Position numbers and translations under genes: made by a program | NCBI GenBank assembly: GCA_021786455.1 | Contig: JAJYNF010000213.1 | Span: 1-10,364 of the forward strand | Direction of reading: 5' to 3' | Length of the DNA: 10,364 bases | Source: Acidobacteriota bacterium | GTDB taxonomy: Bacteria; Acidobacteriota; Terriglobia; UBA7540 | The notes under the pieces: model-generated | Databases searched by the model: none | What the model was told of the DNA's origin: nothing | Seen by the model: only the letters and a program-made list of their open reading frames with translations | Shown: positions 1 through 5,355 of the stretch, piece by piece | Position numbering within the stretch: the stretch's first letter is position 1 | Layout of the letters: the number at the start of each line of letters is the position of its first letter

Positions 1-861
1 CTCTGTTAGCGTGCGCCATTCGCCATGTTGCTGCATCCAGTGTCGGAAGTATTCAACCATGGATACGTAGTTCCAGTGGGGTCTAAAAATATAAACGACC
101 CTTCTCGGGTAGCGCATAAACCCCAGAGATGGAAGCCATAGAGTGTTGAGCTCCGTGGGACCTCCTGCCGGGTGCCGGAGATAGACCGTTGCGTCGTCCG
201 GCGTTTCAAGAAAGGCCATGACAGAACTGGGGCCTTGGACCTGCCCCCACCATGGCATCGATAATTTCTGGTACGTCTCCAATCCGGTGACCCTCGCCAT
301 TGCCCTATGACCAACTGAGACCGGAAATTTGTAATCACCTGGGAGTAGAAATCCTTCCTGCACTGGGATGATGGACATCGCGTCGGGACTTTGAGGTAAG
401 TCAAAGGGTCGAGGATAGGCGGCAAACACGACACGGTCTTCTTGCGTTGGAGAAAGACGAAATGACACCTCGTCAAGCCTAGGCTGTAAGAGGACATCGA
501 GCTTAATGGGCAAATAGGTGAAGCGCACCGCAATGCCAAGCCAATGGCCCCGCCGTGTTGGAGTAATGACCGCGTCAGCCCCTCCCAAACTCAACTCGCG
601 CATGCCCTCTGCGTTTTTAATTGTTAGGTCGTGTTTTCCATTGTCACTCATCTTCCATGTCGTATGCGTCACCTTATCTGTAACATCTACAGCCATCGTG
701 CCCTTGTGGACCACAACTCTTAGATTCGGCCCTTCCAGGATCCAATCTGTCCCGACTTGCCGAACCCCTTCTGTGGAACTTAATAACCCGCCCGGAGAAA
801 CTACCAGGGAGAACAAAACACAGCATAAGACAATAAAGTGGGAGCGCAATCCGAGTCGCAT
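1..861 (-). CDS. Secreted protein of unknown function, possibly glycoside-hydrolase-like (partial)
   Basis: Reading the minus strand from an ATG at 861-859, the frame stays open for 287 codons to the window edge, so the C-terminus is missing. An AAAGGA ribosome site (876-871) lies 9 nt before the ATG. The N-terminus looks like a Sec signal peptide: basic residues, a hydrophobic run FIVLCCVLFSLVV, then small and helix-breaking residues, so export is likely. The rest is rich in beta-strand-like stretches and aromatics, such as MPWWGQVQGPSSVMAF and RPHWNYVSMVEYFRHWMQQHG. The last stretch recalls the YxxMxxxYRxxxxxxG helix that follows the N-terminal beta domain in some uncharacterised glycoside-hydrolase-like proteins (GH101-like, DUF5696-like). 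That resemblance is from memory and weak. No catalytic residues are visible. A shorter ORF at 6-539 uses an internal ATG in another frame and is a shadow. Confidence 0.72.
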   Translation of the reverse strand, partial: MRLGLRSHFIVLCCVLFSLVVSPGGLLSSTEGVRQVGTDWILEGPNLRVVVHKGTMAVDVTDKVTHTTWKMSDNGKHDLTIKNAEGMRELSLGGADAVITPTRRGHWLGIAVRFTYLPIKLDVLLQPRLDEVSFRLSPTQEDRVVFAAYPRPFDLPQSPDAMSIIPVQEGFLLPGDYKFPVSVGHRAMARVTGLETYQKLSMPWWGQVQGPSSVMAFLETPDDATVYLRHPAGGPTELNTLWLPSLGFMRYPRRVVYIFRPHWNYVSMVEYFRHWMQQHGEWRTLTE

Positions 862-876
862 GGAGAACCGTCCTTT

Positions 877-888
877 GGAATTAATTCC
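877..888. promoter_or_regulatory. Perfect 12-bp dyad, candidate operator
   Basis: GGAATTAATTCC is a perfect palindrome sitting 15 nt upstream of the ATG of the minus-strand secreted-protein gene and abutting its ribosome site. A near-identical dyad precedes the amidohydrolase at 2024-2034. Both resemble the core of IclR-type operators (E. coli IclR: TGGAAATNATTTCCA). Binding by the IclR-family protein encoded at 8547-9338 is inference. Confidence 0.4.
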
Positions 889-909
889 TGACGCCCATCG
901 GAGGCTAGT

Positions 910-939
910 ACGGTAAGCAGGGAGCCGTTCCCAAGTCAA
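910..939 (-). promoter_or_regulatory. Weak candidate sigma-70 promoter for the secreted-protein gene
   Basis: On the minus strand TTGACT (939-934) is a good -35 hexamer, followed after 18 nt by TACCGT (915-910), a poor -10 with about three matches to TATAAT. If real, the start of transcription would fall just upstream of the 877-888 dyad, so a bound repressor would act as a roadblock. The weak -10 makes this tentative. Confidence 0.22.
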
Positions 940-960
940 GTGCGAATGCACGGATACCAT

Positions 961-990
961 GGCTATTGTCCAAAATGCTGGACAGTAGCC
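961..990. terminator. Strong hairpin between the dehydrogenase remnant and the secreted-protein gene
   Basis: GGCTATTGTCCA (961-972) pairs with TGGACAGTAGCC (979-990) over 12 bp with one T-G wobble and a 6-nt loop (AAATGC). It lies in the 195-nt gap after the minus-strand dehydrogenase stop (1057) and before the secreted-protein start (861). No U-run follows on either strand, so it is not a classical intrinsic terminator. It may be a processing or insulating hairpin, or an inverted-repeat protein site. The rest of 862-1056 shows no gene. Confidence 0.4.
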
Positions 991-1056
991 CCGATGGTTG
1001 CCCTGACGATCTGGGTTGAGGTGGCCCGCAGGGCTCGACTGGCAAAATCCAATGGC

Positions 1057-1674
1057 CTATTCCTCTAGAGCGGTCTCGGGAAGGGTCATGCCGAGCATGT
1101 AGCCGCCATCGACGCGGAGGGAAGAGCCTGTTATGTAATCCGCGTCGTCGGAGGCAAGGAAGACGACGCACCGCCCGATCTCATGCGAGGCCCCCATCCG
1201 ACCCCATGGGATCCTACGCGAGCCTTTGCTCAGATCTTCTTCGGTGGAGTGCTTGCGCTCACCCGGAGTATCAATCCAGCCGGGATTAATCACGTTCACG
1301 TTGATGTGGTGGCGGGCAAGTTCACCGGCCATCGTCCGAGCCAAATGGTTGATTGCAGCCTTCGCCATATTGTAGGCACCACTGGTAGCGAATGGGAACT
1401 CGGCATGGATTGAACTGATGATGATGATTGTTCCTCCGTGTCCTTGTTTCACCATGCGCTGTGCTGTGAATTGACATGTATGGAACACTCCCAGCTGTGT
1501 GACGGCGATCGTCCTTTCAACATCTTCCCACCTGGCCTCGACGACCGGTTGACGAACCGAATACGCAGCGTTGGCTACGGCAATGTCAAGCTTTCCAAAA
1601 CGCGCAACTACAGCTTCGCCCATTCCCTTCATCCCCCAAGACGCTTTTCGAAGCTTACGACGGTACTTCCCAAG
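1057..1674 (-). pseudogene. Short-chain dehydrogenase/reductase lacking its N-terminal half-domain
   Basis: The longest Met-started frame (ATG at 1632) gives 191 aa, against about 250 aa for classical SDR enzymes. Counting from that Met: FGKLDIAVANAA holds the NAG-like structural motif (NAA 21-23). The catalytic triad pattern is Ser74, Tyr87 and Lys91 (Y-N-M-A-K). NVINPGWIDTP is the post-catalytic PG motif, and ITGSSLRVDGGYMLGM is the usual SDR C-terminus. The nucleotide-binding TGxxxGIG segment and roughly 60 residues are absent: the frame is closed by a TAA at 1677-1675. The ATG has no well-spaced ribosome site. Family knowledge says NAD(P)H cannot bind without that segment, so this is probably a dead remnant. 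The C-terminus is well preserved, so the loss looks recent. The native substrate is unknown; relatives are 3-oxoacyl-ACP reductases and sugar dehydrogenases. Confidence 0.72.
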
Positions 1675-2023
1675 TTACCCACCATTTCGGGTCTGGATCG
1701 ACACGGCCCTCGCAGTAAGCAAATTCTCGGCACCATGGCTGCTCTGCTTTCTTAAACCGAGATTGTCTCAGGAACGAATACCACCACTTCCGCAAGCGGT
1801 CTCTTGATCGAATCATACCCCCCAGTCTACTACCCCTCCCTCTCGGTCGGGACCACACTTTAGAAGGCCGAAGGTATATTTTGTCCTATTTGCTGGACGC
1901 CGAGACGACTGACCAAGCGCCAGGGCCTGAAAAGCATTTAATCTAGGGAGTAGTTTTCGACCCAGTCGAAGGTGCTGCAGATCTGCCCTCCGGCAAGATT
2001 TGAGCAGTGATCCTGAGGGTGGA
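1675..2023. other. Intergenic region with possible decayed dehydrogenase 5' end
   Basis: No intact gene is visible. In the dehydrogenase frame on the minus strand, codons from 1800 read T-A-C-G-S-G-G-I-R, reminiscent of a damaged TGxxxGIG turn, but stops follow at 1770-1768 and 1677-1675. A second frame nearby reads L-A-E-V-V-V-F-V, also SDR-like. This fits a frame-scrambled N-terminus but is weak. A dyad TTCGAC-CCA-GTCGAA (1956-1970) lies upstream of the amidohydrolase and could be a regulator site or a small hairpin. Confidence 0.3.
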
Positions 2024-2034
2024 GGAATAATTCC
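2024..2034. promoter_or_regulatory. Dyad GGAATAATTCC, candidate operator over a -10-like box
   Basis: GGAAT-A-ATTCC is a perfect odd-centred palindrome. It overlaps AATAAT (2026-2031), five of six matches to a -10 hexamer. TTGAGC at 2000-2005 could be the -35, but the 20-nt spacer is long. The site lies 9 to 24 nt before the two possible amidohydrolase starts, a typical place for a repressor operator. It differs from the 877-888 dyad by one T. Confidence 0.38.
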
Positions 2035-2058
2035 GACCGAATTGTGTCGCGAATCGCA

Positions 2059-2308
2059 ATGATCGTTGATTGCCACACGCATGTTTGGAGATTGGAACAT
2101 TGGTCGCAAGAGCTCCTGGCGGAGGCCGGGCAAGCGCGATGCGAATCGTTCAACCTTGATGCACCCTGGGAAGCGCATTGGCAGGCAATGCAAGCAGTGG
2201 ACAAGGCCATCGTTTTTGGTTTGAGAGCACAGCGTGTGGGGCTAGTTGTGCCCAATGATTTTGTTGCCGAATACGTTCGCCAGCACAACGACAAACTGAT
2301 TGGCTTTG
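2059..2308 (+). pseudogene. Amidohydrolase-family metallohydrolase, 5' fragment
   Basis: The protein opens with MIVDCHTHVW, the first-strand HxH metal-binding motif of amidohydrolase-2 (COG2159-type TIM barrels), and continues with W-x2-H-x2-AM-x2-VD-x-AIVFGL and P-x-DFVAEYV to NDKLIGF. I chose ATG 2059 because the family normally starts just before the HxH; a GTG at 2044 in the same frame is possible, and neither has a clear ribosome site. The frame is broken at 2309 by an IS256-family insertion; after that point the codons to the stop at 2331 come from the element. The continuation is at 4719-4984, in the same frame if the element and one target copy are removed (2418 bp, a multiple of three). 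The two pieces give about 170 residues of a protein that is usually near 300. The substrate cannot be told from this part. Confidence 0.78.
2301..2308. repeat. 8-bp target-site duplication, left copy
   Basis: TGGCTTTG here matches 4719-4726 exactly and abuts the inverted repeat of the IS256-family element on each side. Eight bp is the usual IS256-family duplication. Confidence 0.85.
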
Positions 2309-2348
2309 GAGGGTGTCCTGGATTCCCTTGAAGGTTGAGCGACGGTTC
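2309..2348. repeat. IS256-family terminal inverted repeat, left
   Basis: It pairs with 4680-4718 as described for the element. Its inner end overlaps CGACGGTTCTCC (2340-2351), the exact reverse complement of 3703-3714 around the transposase ribosome site. Confidence 0.82.
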
Positions 2349-2351
2349 TCC

Positions 2352-2600
2352 GACCCGATTCGGATAGAATCGGGTTGGGAAAATCTCTCAAAAAGGAGAT
2401 GGCATGAATGTATGAGTTCGGAGGCGGTACGCTTCGAGGGCTGAGCACAGCCTTCGGAGTAGACAGGTCACAGGCTGCACTGACTGTTTGAGGCAATGAC
2501 CTCGTAAAGGAGATGGGTCAGACCTGTGGCCGGGTGCCACCGTAAGGCCCTGAGAAGGGACCTTGGATAGGAGAATGGGGACCGCCGAAGAAGGCGTCTA
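2352..2600 (+). ncRNA. Candidate IS110 bridge RNA in the element leader
   Basis: About 280 nt upstream of the recombinase hold no convincing gene but much paired sequence. Stems found by eye: ACCCGATTC/GAATCGGGT (2353-2361 with 2367-2375); ATCTC/GAGAT (2383-2387 with 2396-2400); a 13-bp stem with three G-U pairs and an AGCA loop (2431-2443 with 2448-2460); AGGTCA/TGACCT enclosing a 26-nt loop (2465-2470 with 2497-2502), competing with ACAGGTC/GACCTGT (2463-2469 with 2521-2527); CCCT/AGGG (2548-2551 with 2556-2559); CGCC/GGCG (2583-2586 with 2593-2596). Family knowledge: IS110-subgroup elements such as IS621 encode in this place a bridge RNA with a target-binding and a donor-binding loop. I cannot assign the loops here. 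Exact ends and expression are inference. Confidence 0.5.
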
Positions 2601-2633
2601 CTCCGCCTGGCAACAAAAACAGCCCAGGAGGAG
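2601..2633 (+). promoter_or_regulatory. Hairpin masking the IS110 ribosome-binding site
   Basis: CTCC-G-CCTGG (2601-2610) pairs with CCAGG-A-GGAG (2624-2633), nine pairs with one internal G-A mismatch and a 13-nt A-rich loop. The 3' arm contains the AGGAGGAG ribosome site that ends just before ATG 2636. The recombinase should therefore be translated poorly unless the hairpin opens. Confidence 0.55.
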
Positions 2634-2635
2634 AG

Positions 2636-3664
2636 ATGAGAGAACAACGTCATCTGGGGATCGATTTGCATCGCAAGAGGTTCACCTGCTGCGTGCGCTT
2701 GGGAAGTGGAAGGAACTATCTGAGCGAGTGGAATCTGGAGCAGTTGCCGCAATTCGTGAAGAAGCTGCGACCGAGTGACGAGGTAGCCGTGGAAGTGACC
2801 GGCAACACGCGGCGGTTCTATGAAGCCGTGGCGCCTTATGTAGCGCGAGCGGTCGTCGTTGACCCGAACCCGTTTCGGGTGATCAGCCATTCGGTGAAGA
2901 AGACTGATCCCAACGACGCACGAAACCTGGCGCTGTATTTAGCCAAGGGACTGCTGCCCGAGGTGCGAATGAAAGAGAAGGCCCAGGCCGAGGTAGCGAG
3001 CCTGACGCAAACGCGTGACCGGCTGGTGAAGCTACGAACAGCTCTGAAGAATAAAGTAAACAATCTGCTGTCGGCGCGCGGGATCGAGCTCGAGAAGGAA
3101 GACCTCTCCAGCGAAAAAGGGCTGAAGCGGGTGCTGGAACAATCCGTCGAGGGATTAGCGCAGGTCGAACTGGAGATTGTCGTGGAGCAGATTCGGAGTT
3201 TGAATCGGAGCATTAGTCGGCTGGAGCAGGTCATCGAGCAAGCGGGCAGCAAGCTCTGGAGCTACCGCAACCTGACGAGCATCAAGGGAATCGGGTCGCT
3301 CGGAGCCAGCATCTTGCTCTCGGTGATCGGCGACGTGAAAGATTTCCAGGAAGAGGGAAAGCTGGCGTCGTACTTTGGGATTGTTCCTCGGGTGCAGAAC
3401 TCGAATGAGACCGCGCACTCGGGCCGGATTACCAAGCGTGGAACTAAGCTGGGTCGGACAACCCTGGTGCAATGTGCCCTGATGGCCAAACGCTACAGCC
3501 CTTACTTGGATCGATTCTACGAGCGAATTCGCGCTCGACGTGGAACCGGCAAGGTTATCATCGCGCTGGCCCGAAAGCTCCTCGGCATCATCTACCACAC
3601 GCTGAAGAACAACTGGATCTTTGAAGATTTCCCGAATTTCGTTTTGGCGGAAAGTACGCCGTGA
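2636..3664 (+). CDS. IS110-family DEDD recombinase (transposase)
   Basis: The protein is 342 aa and complete. The RuvC-like N-terminal domain shows the DEDD set: Asp10 in GIDLH, Glu53 in VAVEVTGN, and Asp91 and Asp94 in KTDPNDA. A helical, coiled-coil-like middle (about 110-205) precedes a helix-hairpin-helix-like IKGIGSLGASILLSVIGD (216-233) and the Transposase_20 domain, with SYFGIVPRVQNSN, AHSGRITKRG and LARKLLGIIYHTLK. The Ser-containing stretch around 256-262 is where IS110 enzymes carry their catalytic serine. These enzymes cut and join DNA by RuvC-like and serine-recombinase-like steps guided by a bridge RNA. ATG 2636 is chosen because AGGAGGAG lies directly upstream. No frameshift or stop is seen, so this is the only apparently intact transposase in the nested block. 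Confidence 0.93.
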   Translation: MREQRHLGIDLHRKRFTCCVRLGSGRNYLSEWNLEQLPQFVKKLRPSDEVAVEVTGNTRRFYEAVAPYVARAVVVDPNPFRVISHSVKKTDPNDARNLALYLAKGLLPEVRMKEKAQAEVASLTQTRDRLVKLRTALKNKVNNLLSARGIELEKEDLSSEKGLKRVLEQSVEGLAQVELEIVVEQIRSLNRSISRLEQVIEQAGSKLWSYRNLTSIKGIGSLGASILLSVIGDVKDFQEEGKLASYFGIVPRVQNSNETAHSGRITKRGTKLGRTTLVQCALMAKRYSPYLDRFYERIRARRGTGKVIIALARKLLGIIYHTLKNNWIFEDFPNFVLAESTP

Positions 3665-3667
3665 AAA

Positions 3668-3717
3668 CCACGACGGTCAGATTGGAGTAGACAAACATCA
3701 TAGGAGAACCGTCGTGG
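3668..3717 (+). promoter_or_regulatory. Hairpin over the IS256 transposase start
   Basis: CCACGACGGT (3668-3677) is the exact reverse complement of ACCGTCGTGG (3708-3717), with a 30-nt loop. The 3' arm contains the GTG start (3714-3716), and the ribosome site AGGAG (3702-3706) lies in the loop. The same start region also matches CGACGGTTCTCC in the left inverted repeat (2340-2351), the partner it would have had before the IS110 insertion. Confidence 0.45.
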
Positions 3718-4681
3718 AGAGGCCATATCACATAGTTGGGAAGGATGACATCCAGGAGCCGGCCAGGCTGTTAGCGAGGAACGGGCAGGTGCTGCTGCCG
3801 AGGGTGGATCTGATCGAGCAGTCGCAGGCCGCGGTGGATGAATTGATTGACGTGCTGGGGCGGGCGACGATTGAGGCGGTTCTGAAGCTCTCGGCCGAGG
3901 GGATGGTGGGGCCGCCGCATCCAGGGAAGAAAGGGGGCGCGATCGGCTGGCACGGGCTCGTCCTGAACGGCCTCGCCGTGAACGGGCGCGAGCGCGGCAC
4001 GGTGTGTTTGAGGGAGAGAAAGCTCCGCGTCGAGCGGCCAAGGCTGCGGCGCAAGGGCCAGGGCTCGGACGGCGAAGTGCCGATTCCCGCCTACGAAGCG
4101 ATGCGGAGCGAAGAACGGTTGGGGAGCCGGATGCTGGAGATTCTGCTGCGTGGGGTTTCGACCAGGCAATAGCGGGCCATGCTGCCGGAGATGGCCGAGA
4201 CGGTCGGCGTGTCGCGGTCGAGCGTCAGCCGCGAGGCCATTGAGGCGAACGAAGAAGCATTGAAGCGGCTCTCGGAGCGGCGCTTGGAGGAGCTCGATCT
4301 GCTGGTGATCTACTTGGATGGGGTGATGTTCGGCGAGCATCACGTGCTGGTGGCCGTGGGCGTGGATGGCGAGGGCAAGAAGCATGTGTTGGGCATCGCG
4401 GAAGGAGCGAGCGAAAATCAGGCGGTGGCGAAGGGCCTACTGGAGAATCTGGTGGGCCGAGGGCTGGCGACGAATCGAAAATATCTGTTCGTCATTGACG
4501 GCTCGAAGGCACTCAGAGCCGCGATGGACGCGGTGTTCGGCGCGGAGCACCCACTCCAAGCGGCGTGCGATTGCGCACACTGCGCGTCTGCCGCTCGCGC
4601 GACGGCCAGATGGTGCTGCGCTGGGCCGCTGCCGCCCTGCTCATGACCGAAAAGAATTTTCGCAGGCTGATGGGTTATCGA
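3714..4681 (+). pseudogene. IS256-family (mutator-type) transposase, inactivated
   Basis: The start is GTG 3714 with TAGGAG 7-12 nt upstream; an earlier in-frame ATG at 3621 lies inside the IS110 gene and is not native. The frame runs to an amber codon at 4170-4172 (STRQ-stop-RAMLPEMAE), where relatives have an aromatic residue (STRNY), so a single change explains it. The same frame then continues with VSRSSVSRE, YLDGVMFGEHHVLVAVGVDG (first catalytic Asp) and LFVIDGSKALRAAMDAVFG (second Asp). Near 4560 it jumps to another frame, SGVRLRTLRVCRSRDGQMV then LMTEKNFRRLMGYR (to 4681). The missing segment, of the order of a hundred codons by comparison with the family, includes the NIIES stretch that holds the catalytic Glu. 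The last residues before the right repeat also seem lost. The protein is certainly dead. Confidence 0.85.
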
Positions 4682-4718
4682 ACCGCCGCTCACCTCCAAC
4701 GATCTCCGGGACACCTTC
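4680..4718. repeat. IS256-family terminal inverted repeat, right
   Basis: The reverse complement aligns with 2309-2348 over its full length. It abuts the TGGCTTTG duplication at 4719. Confidence 0.82.
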
Positions 4719-4726
4719 TGGCTTTG
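4719..4726. repeat. 8-bp target-site duplication, right copy
   Basis: TGGCTTTG is identical to 2301-2308. It encodes the G-F of the amidohydrolase IGFASIDP motif. Confidence 0.85.
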
Positions 4727-4984
4727 CATCGATCGATCCGACTGAGCCCGAGTACTTGAATGAGCCTCACCGGACGATAGAGGAATTGAAAATGTCCGGC
4801 GTTAAGCTCGGCCCGATTTATCAGAATTGTCATCCCATGGACAGCCGGATGCAACCCATATATCAGTATTGCCAACAGAGGAAGCTCCCCATCCTCATTC
4901 ATCAGGGAACAACATTCTCGCGGAAGGCCCCTCTGAAATTGTCATTTCCCCTTCTTCTCGAAGATGTTGCATTAGCATATCCGG
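4719..4984 (+). pseudogene. Amidohydrolase-family metallohydrolase, internal fragment
   Basis: This continues the gene broken at 2308. It begins with the second TGGCTTTG copy and reads GF-ASIDPTEPEYLNE, then EELKMSGVKLGPIYQ (Lys of the barrel core), then the strand LPILIHQGTTF with a conserved metal-site His, and ends in LLLEDVALAYP. In relatives the next residues lead to a conserved H-x-G strand, missing here because an IS3-family element starts at 4985. Nothing like the C-terminal third is found beyond that element or anywhere else in the window. The 218-aa open frame at 4366-5022 is an accidental fusion of transposase antiframe, this fragment and IS3 end. Confidence 0.78.
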
Positions 4985-5030
4985 TGACCTGCCCCCCGAA
5001 AACTGGTCCAGTTAGAATGTGAGTTCTCGG
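4985..5030. repeat. IS3 terminal inverted repeat, left
   Basis: It matches the inward-read right end (about 6191-6236) at the first 12 bases, at GGTCCA, and at GTGAGTTC further in. Confidence 0.75.
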
Positions 5031-5057
5031 GCATAAAAAGCCGAGAGGAGAACTCAC
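5019..5057 (+). promoter_or_regulatory. Hairpin at the orfA ribosome site
   Basis: GTGAGTTCTC (5019-5028) and GAGAACTCAC (5048-5057) form a perfect 10-bp stem. The 5' arm is the inner part of the left inverted repeat. The 3' arm covers the end of the GAGGAG ribosome site and reaches to within one base of ATG 5059, so a transcript entering from outside would fold and limit orfA translation. Confidence 0.5.
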
Positions 5058-5058
5058 G

Positions 5059-5325
5059 ATGAAGAAGAGCCGATTCACGGAGGAGCAGATCATTGGGATT
5101 TTGAAGGAAGGGGACGCGGGGGTAGGAGTCAAGGAACTGAGCCGGAAGTACGGGATCTGCGACCAGACCTACTACCGCTGGAAGGCGAAGTATGGGGGCC
5201 TGGAGGTGAGCGAAGCGCGGCGGCTGCGGCAGTTGGAGGACGAGAACCGGCGGCTGAAGCATCTGGTGGCCGAACAGATGCTGGATATTCAGGCGTTGAA
5301 GGGAGTGCTGGAAAAAAAGTTCTGA
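5059..5325 (+). CDS. IS3-family OrfA, helix-turn-helix protein
   Basis: The product is 88 aa. It opens with KKSRFTEEQIIGILKEGDAG and GVKELSRKYGICDQTYYRWKAKYGG, the HTH_Tnp_1 domain that binds the inverted repeats, followed by a leucine-zipper-like helix (ARRLRQLEDENRRLKHLVAEQ, here through residue 78) used for multimerisation. The start is ATG 5059 behind GAGGAG. It ends EKKF-stop on the A7 slippery run. The sequence type (MEVSEARRL-like zipper) fits the IS407-like branch of IS3. Alone OrfA usually acts as a repressor; fused to OrfB it forms the active transposase. Confidence 0.9.
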   Translation: MKKSRFTEEQIIGILKEGDAGVGVKELSRKYGICDQTYYRWKAKYGGLEVSEARRLRQLEDENRRLKHLVAEQMLDIQALKGVLEKKF

Positions 5326-5355
5326 CGCCCGCGGCCGCCCGGGAGGCGGTGGGCG
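5313..5355 (+). promoter_or_regulatory. Programmed -1 ribosomal frameshift signal
   Basis: The heptamer A-AAA-AAG (5313-5319) is in the right register with the orfA frame (GAA AAA AAG TTC TGA). Six nt further begins a GC-rich hairpin: CGCCC (5326-5330) with GGGCG (5351-5355), and inside it CCGCC (5335-5339) with GGCGG (5345-5349). A -1 slip puts ribosomes into the orfB frame (GTT CTG ACG CCC GCG). Slippery site, spacer and stem match the classical IS3 arrangement. Confidence 0.8.

Larger units (their letters stand above)
2352..3690 (+). mobile_element. IS110-family element (boundaries approximate)
   Basis: The element holds an intact DEDD recombinase gene preceded by a long structured non-coding leader, the layout of the IS110 (not IS1111) subgroup. 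It lies inside the IS256-family element. The left boundary is probably just after 2351, since sequence up to there pairs with IS256 leader sequence at 3703-3714. The right boundary falls between the recombinase stop (3664) and about 3700. A 7-bp direct repeat CGACGGT (2340-2346, 3671-3677) gives an alternative pair of ends, 2347 and 3677. IS110 elements lack ordinary terminal repeats, so ends cannot be fixed from one copy. Confidence 0.7.
2309..4718 (+). mobile_element. IS256-family element, defective, carrying a nested IS110 element
   Basis: The left inverted repeat is 2309-2348 and the right one is 4680-4718. Read inward, the first begins GAGGGTGTCCTGGA and ends GAGCGACGGTTC; the second begins GAAGGTGTCCCGGA and ends GAGCGGCGGTTC. 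They match over about 40 bp with eight mismatches and one gap. Exact 8-bp duplications flank the pair, and the amidohydrolase resumes precisely beyond the right copy. The element is 2410 bp because an IS110 element sits between the left repeat and the transposase gene. The transposase has an amber codon and an internal deletion, so this copy could move only in trans. Confidence 0.85.

Noticed and set aside
6..539. 177-aa minus-strand open frame
   Set aside because: It is in a different frame from the 287-codon open frame that starts at 861 with a signal peptide and a ribosome site, and its composition is not protein-like.
3155..3598. Long minus-strand frames over the IS110 gene and similar frames over other transposases
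   Set aside because: They are GC-driven shadows of the recognised plus-strand genes with no family motifs.
2340..3677. CGACGGT direct repeat as a target duplication of the IS110 element
   Set aside because: IS110 elements usually make none, and the left copy belongs to the IS256 inverted repeat, whose match continues to 2351. It is kept only as an alternative boundary.
3621..3713. Earlier ATG for the IS256 transposase
   Set aside because: It lies in the IS110 gene in another frame. The native GTG at 3714 has a well-placed ribosome site.
4366..5022. 218-aa open frame that includes recognisable amidohydrolase sequence
   Set aside because: It is a chance fusion of an off-frame part of the IS256 transposase, the right inverted repeat, the amidohydrolase fragment and the IS3 left end. 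Only 4719-4984 is genuine coding remnant.
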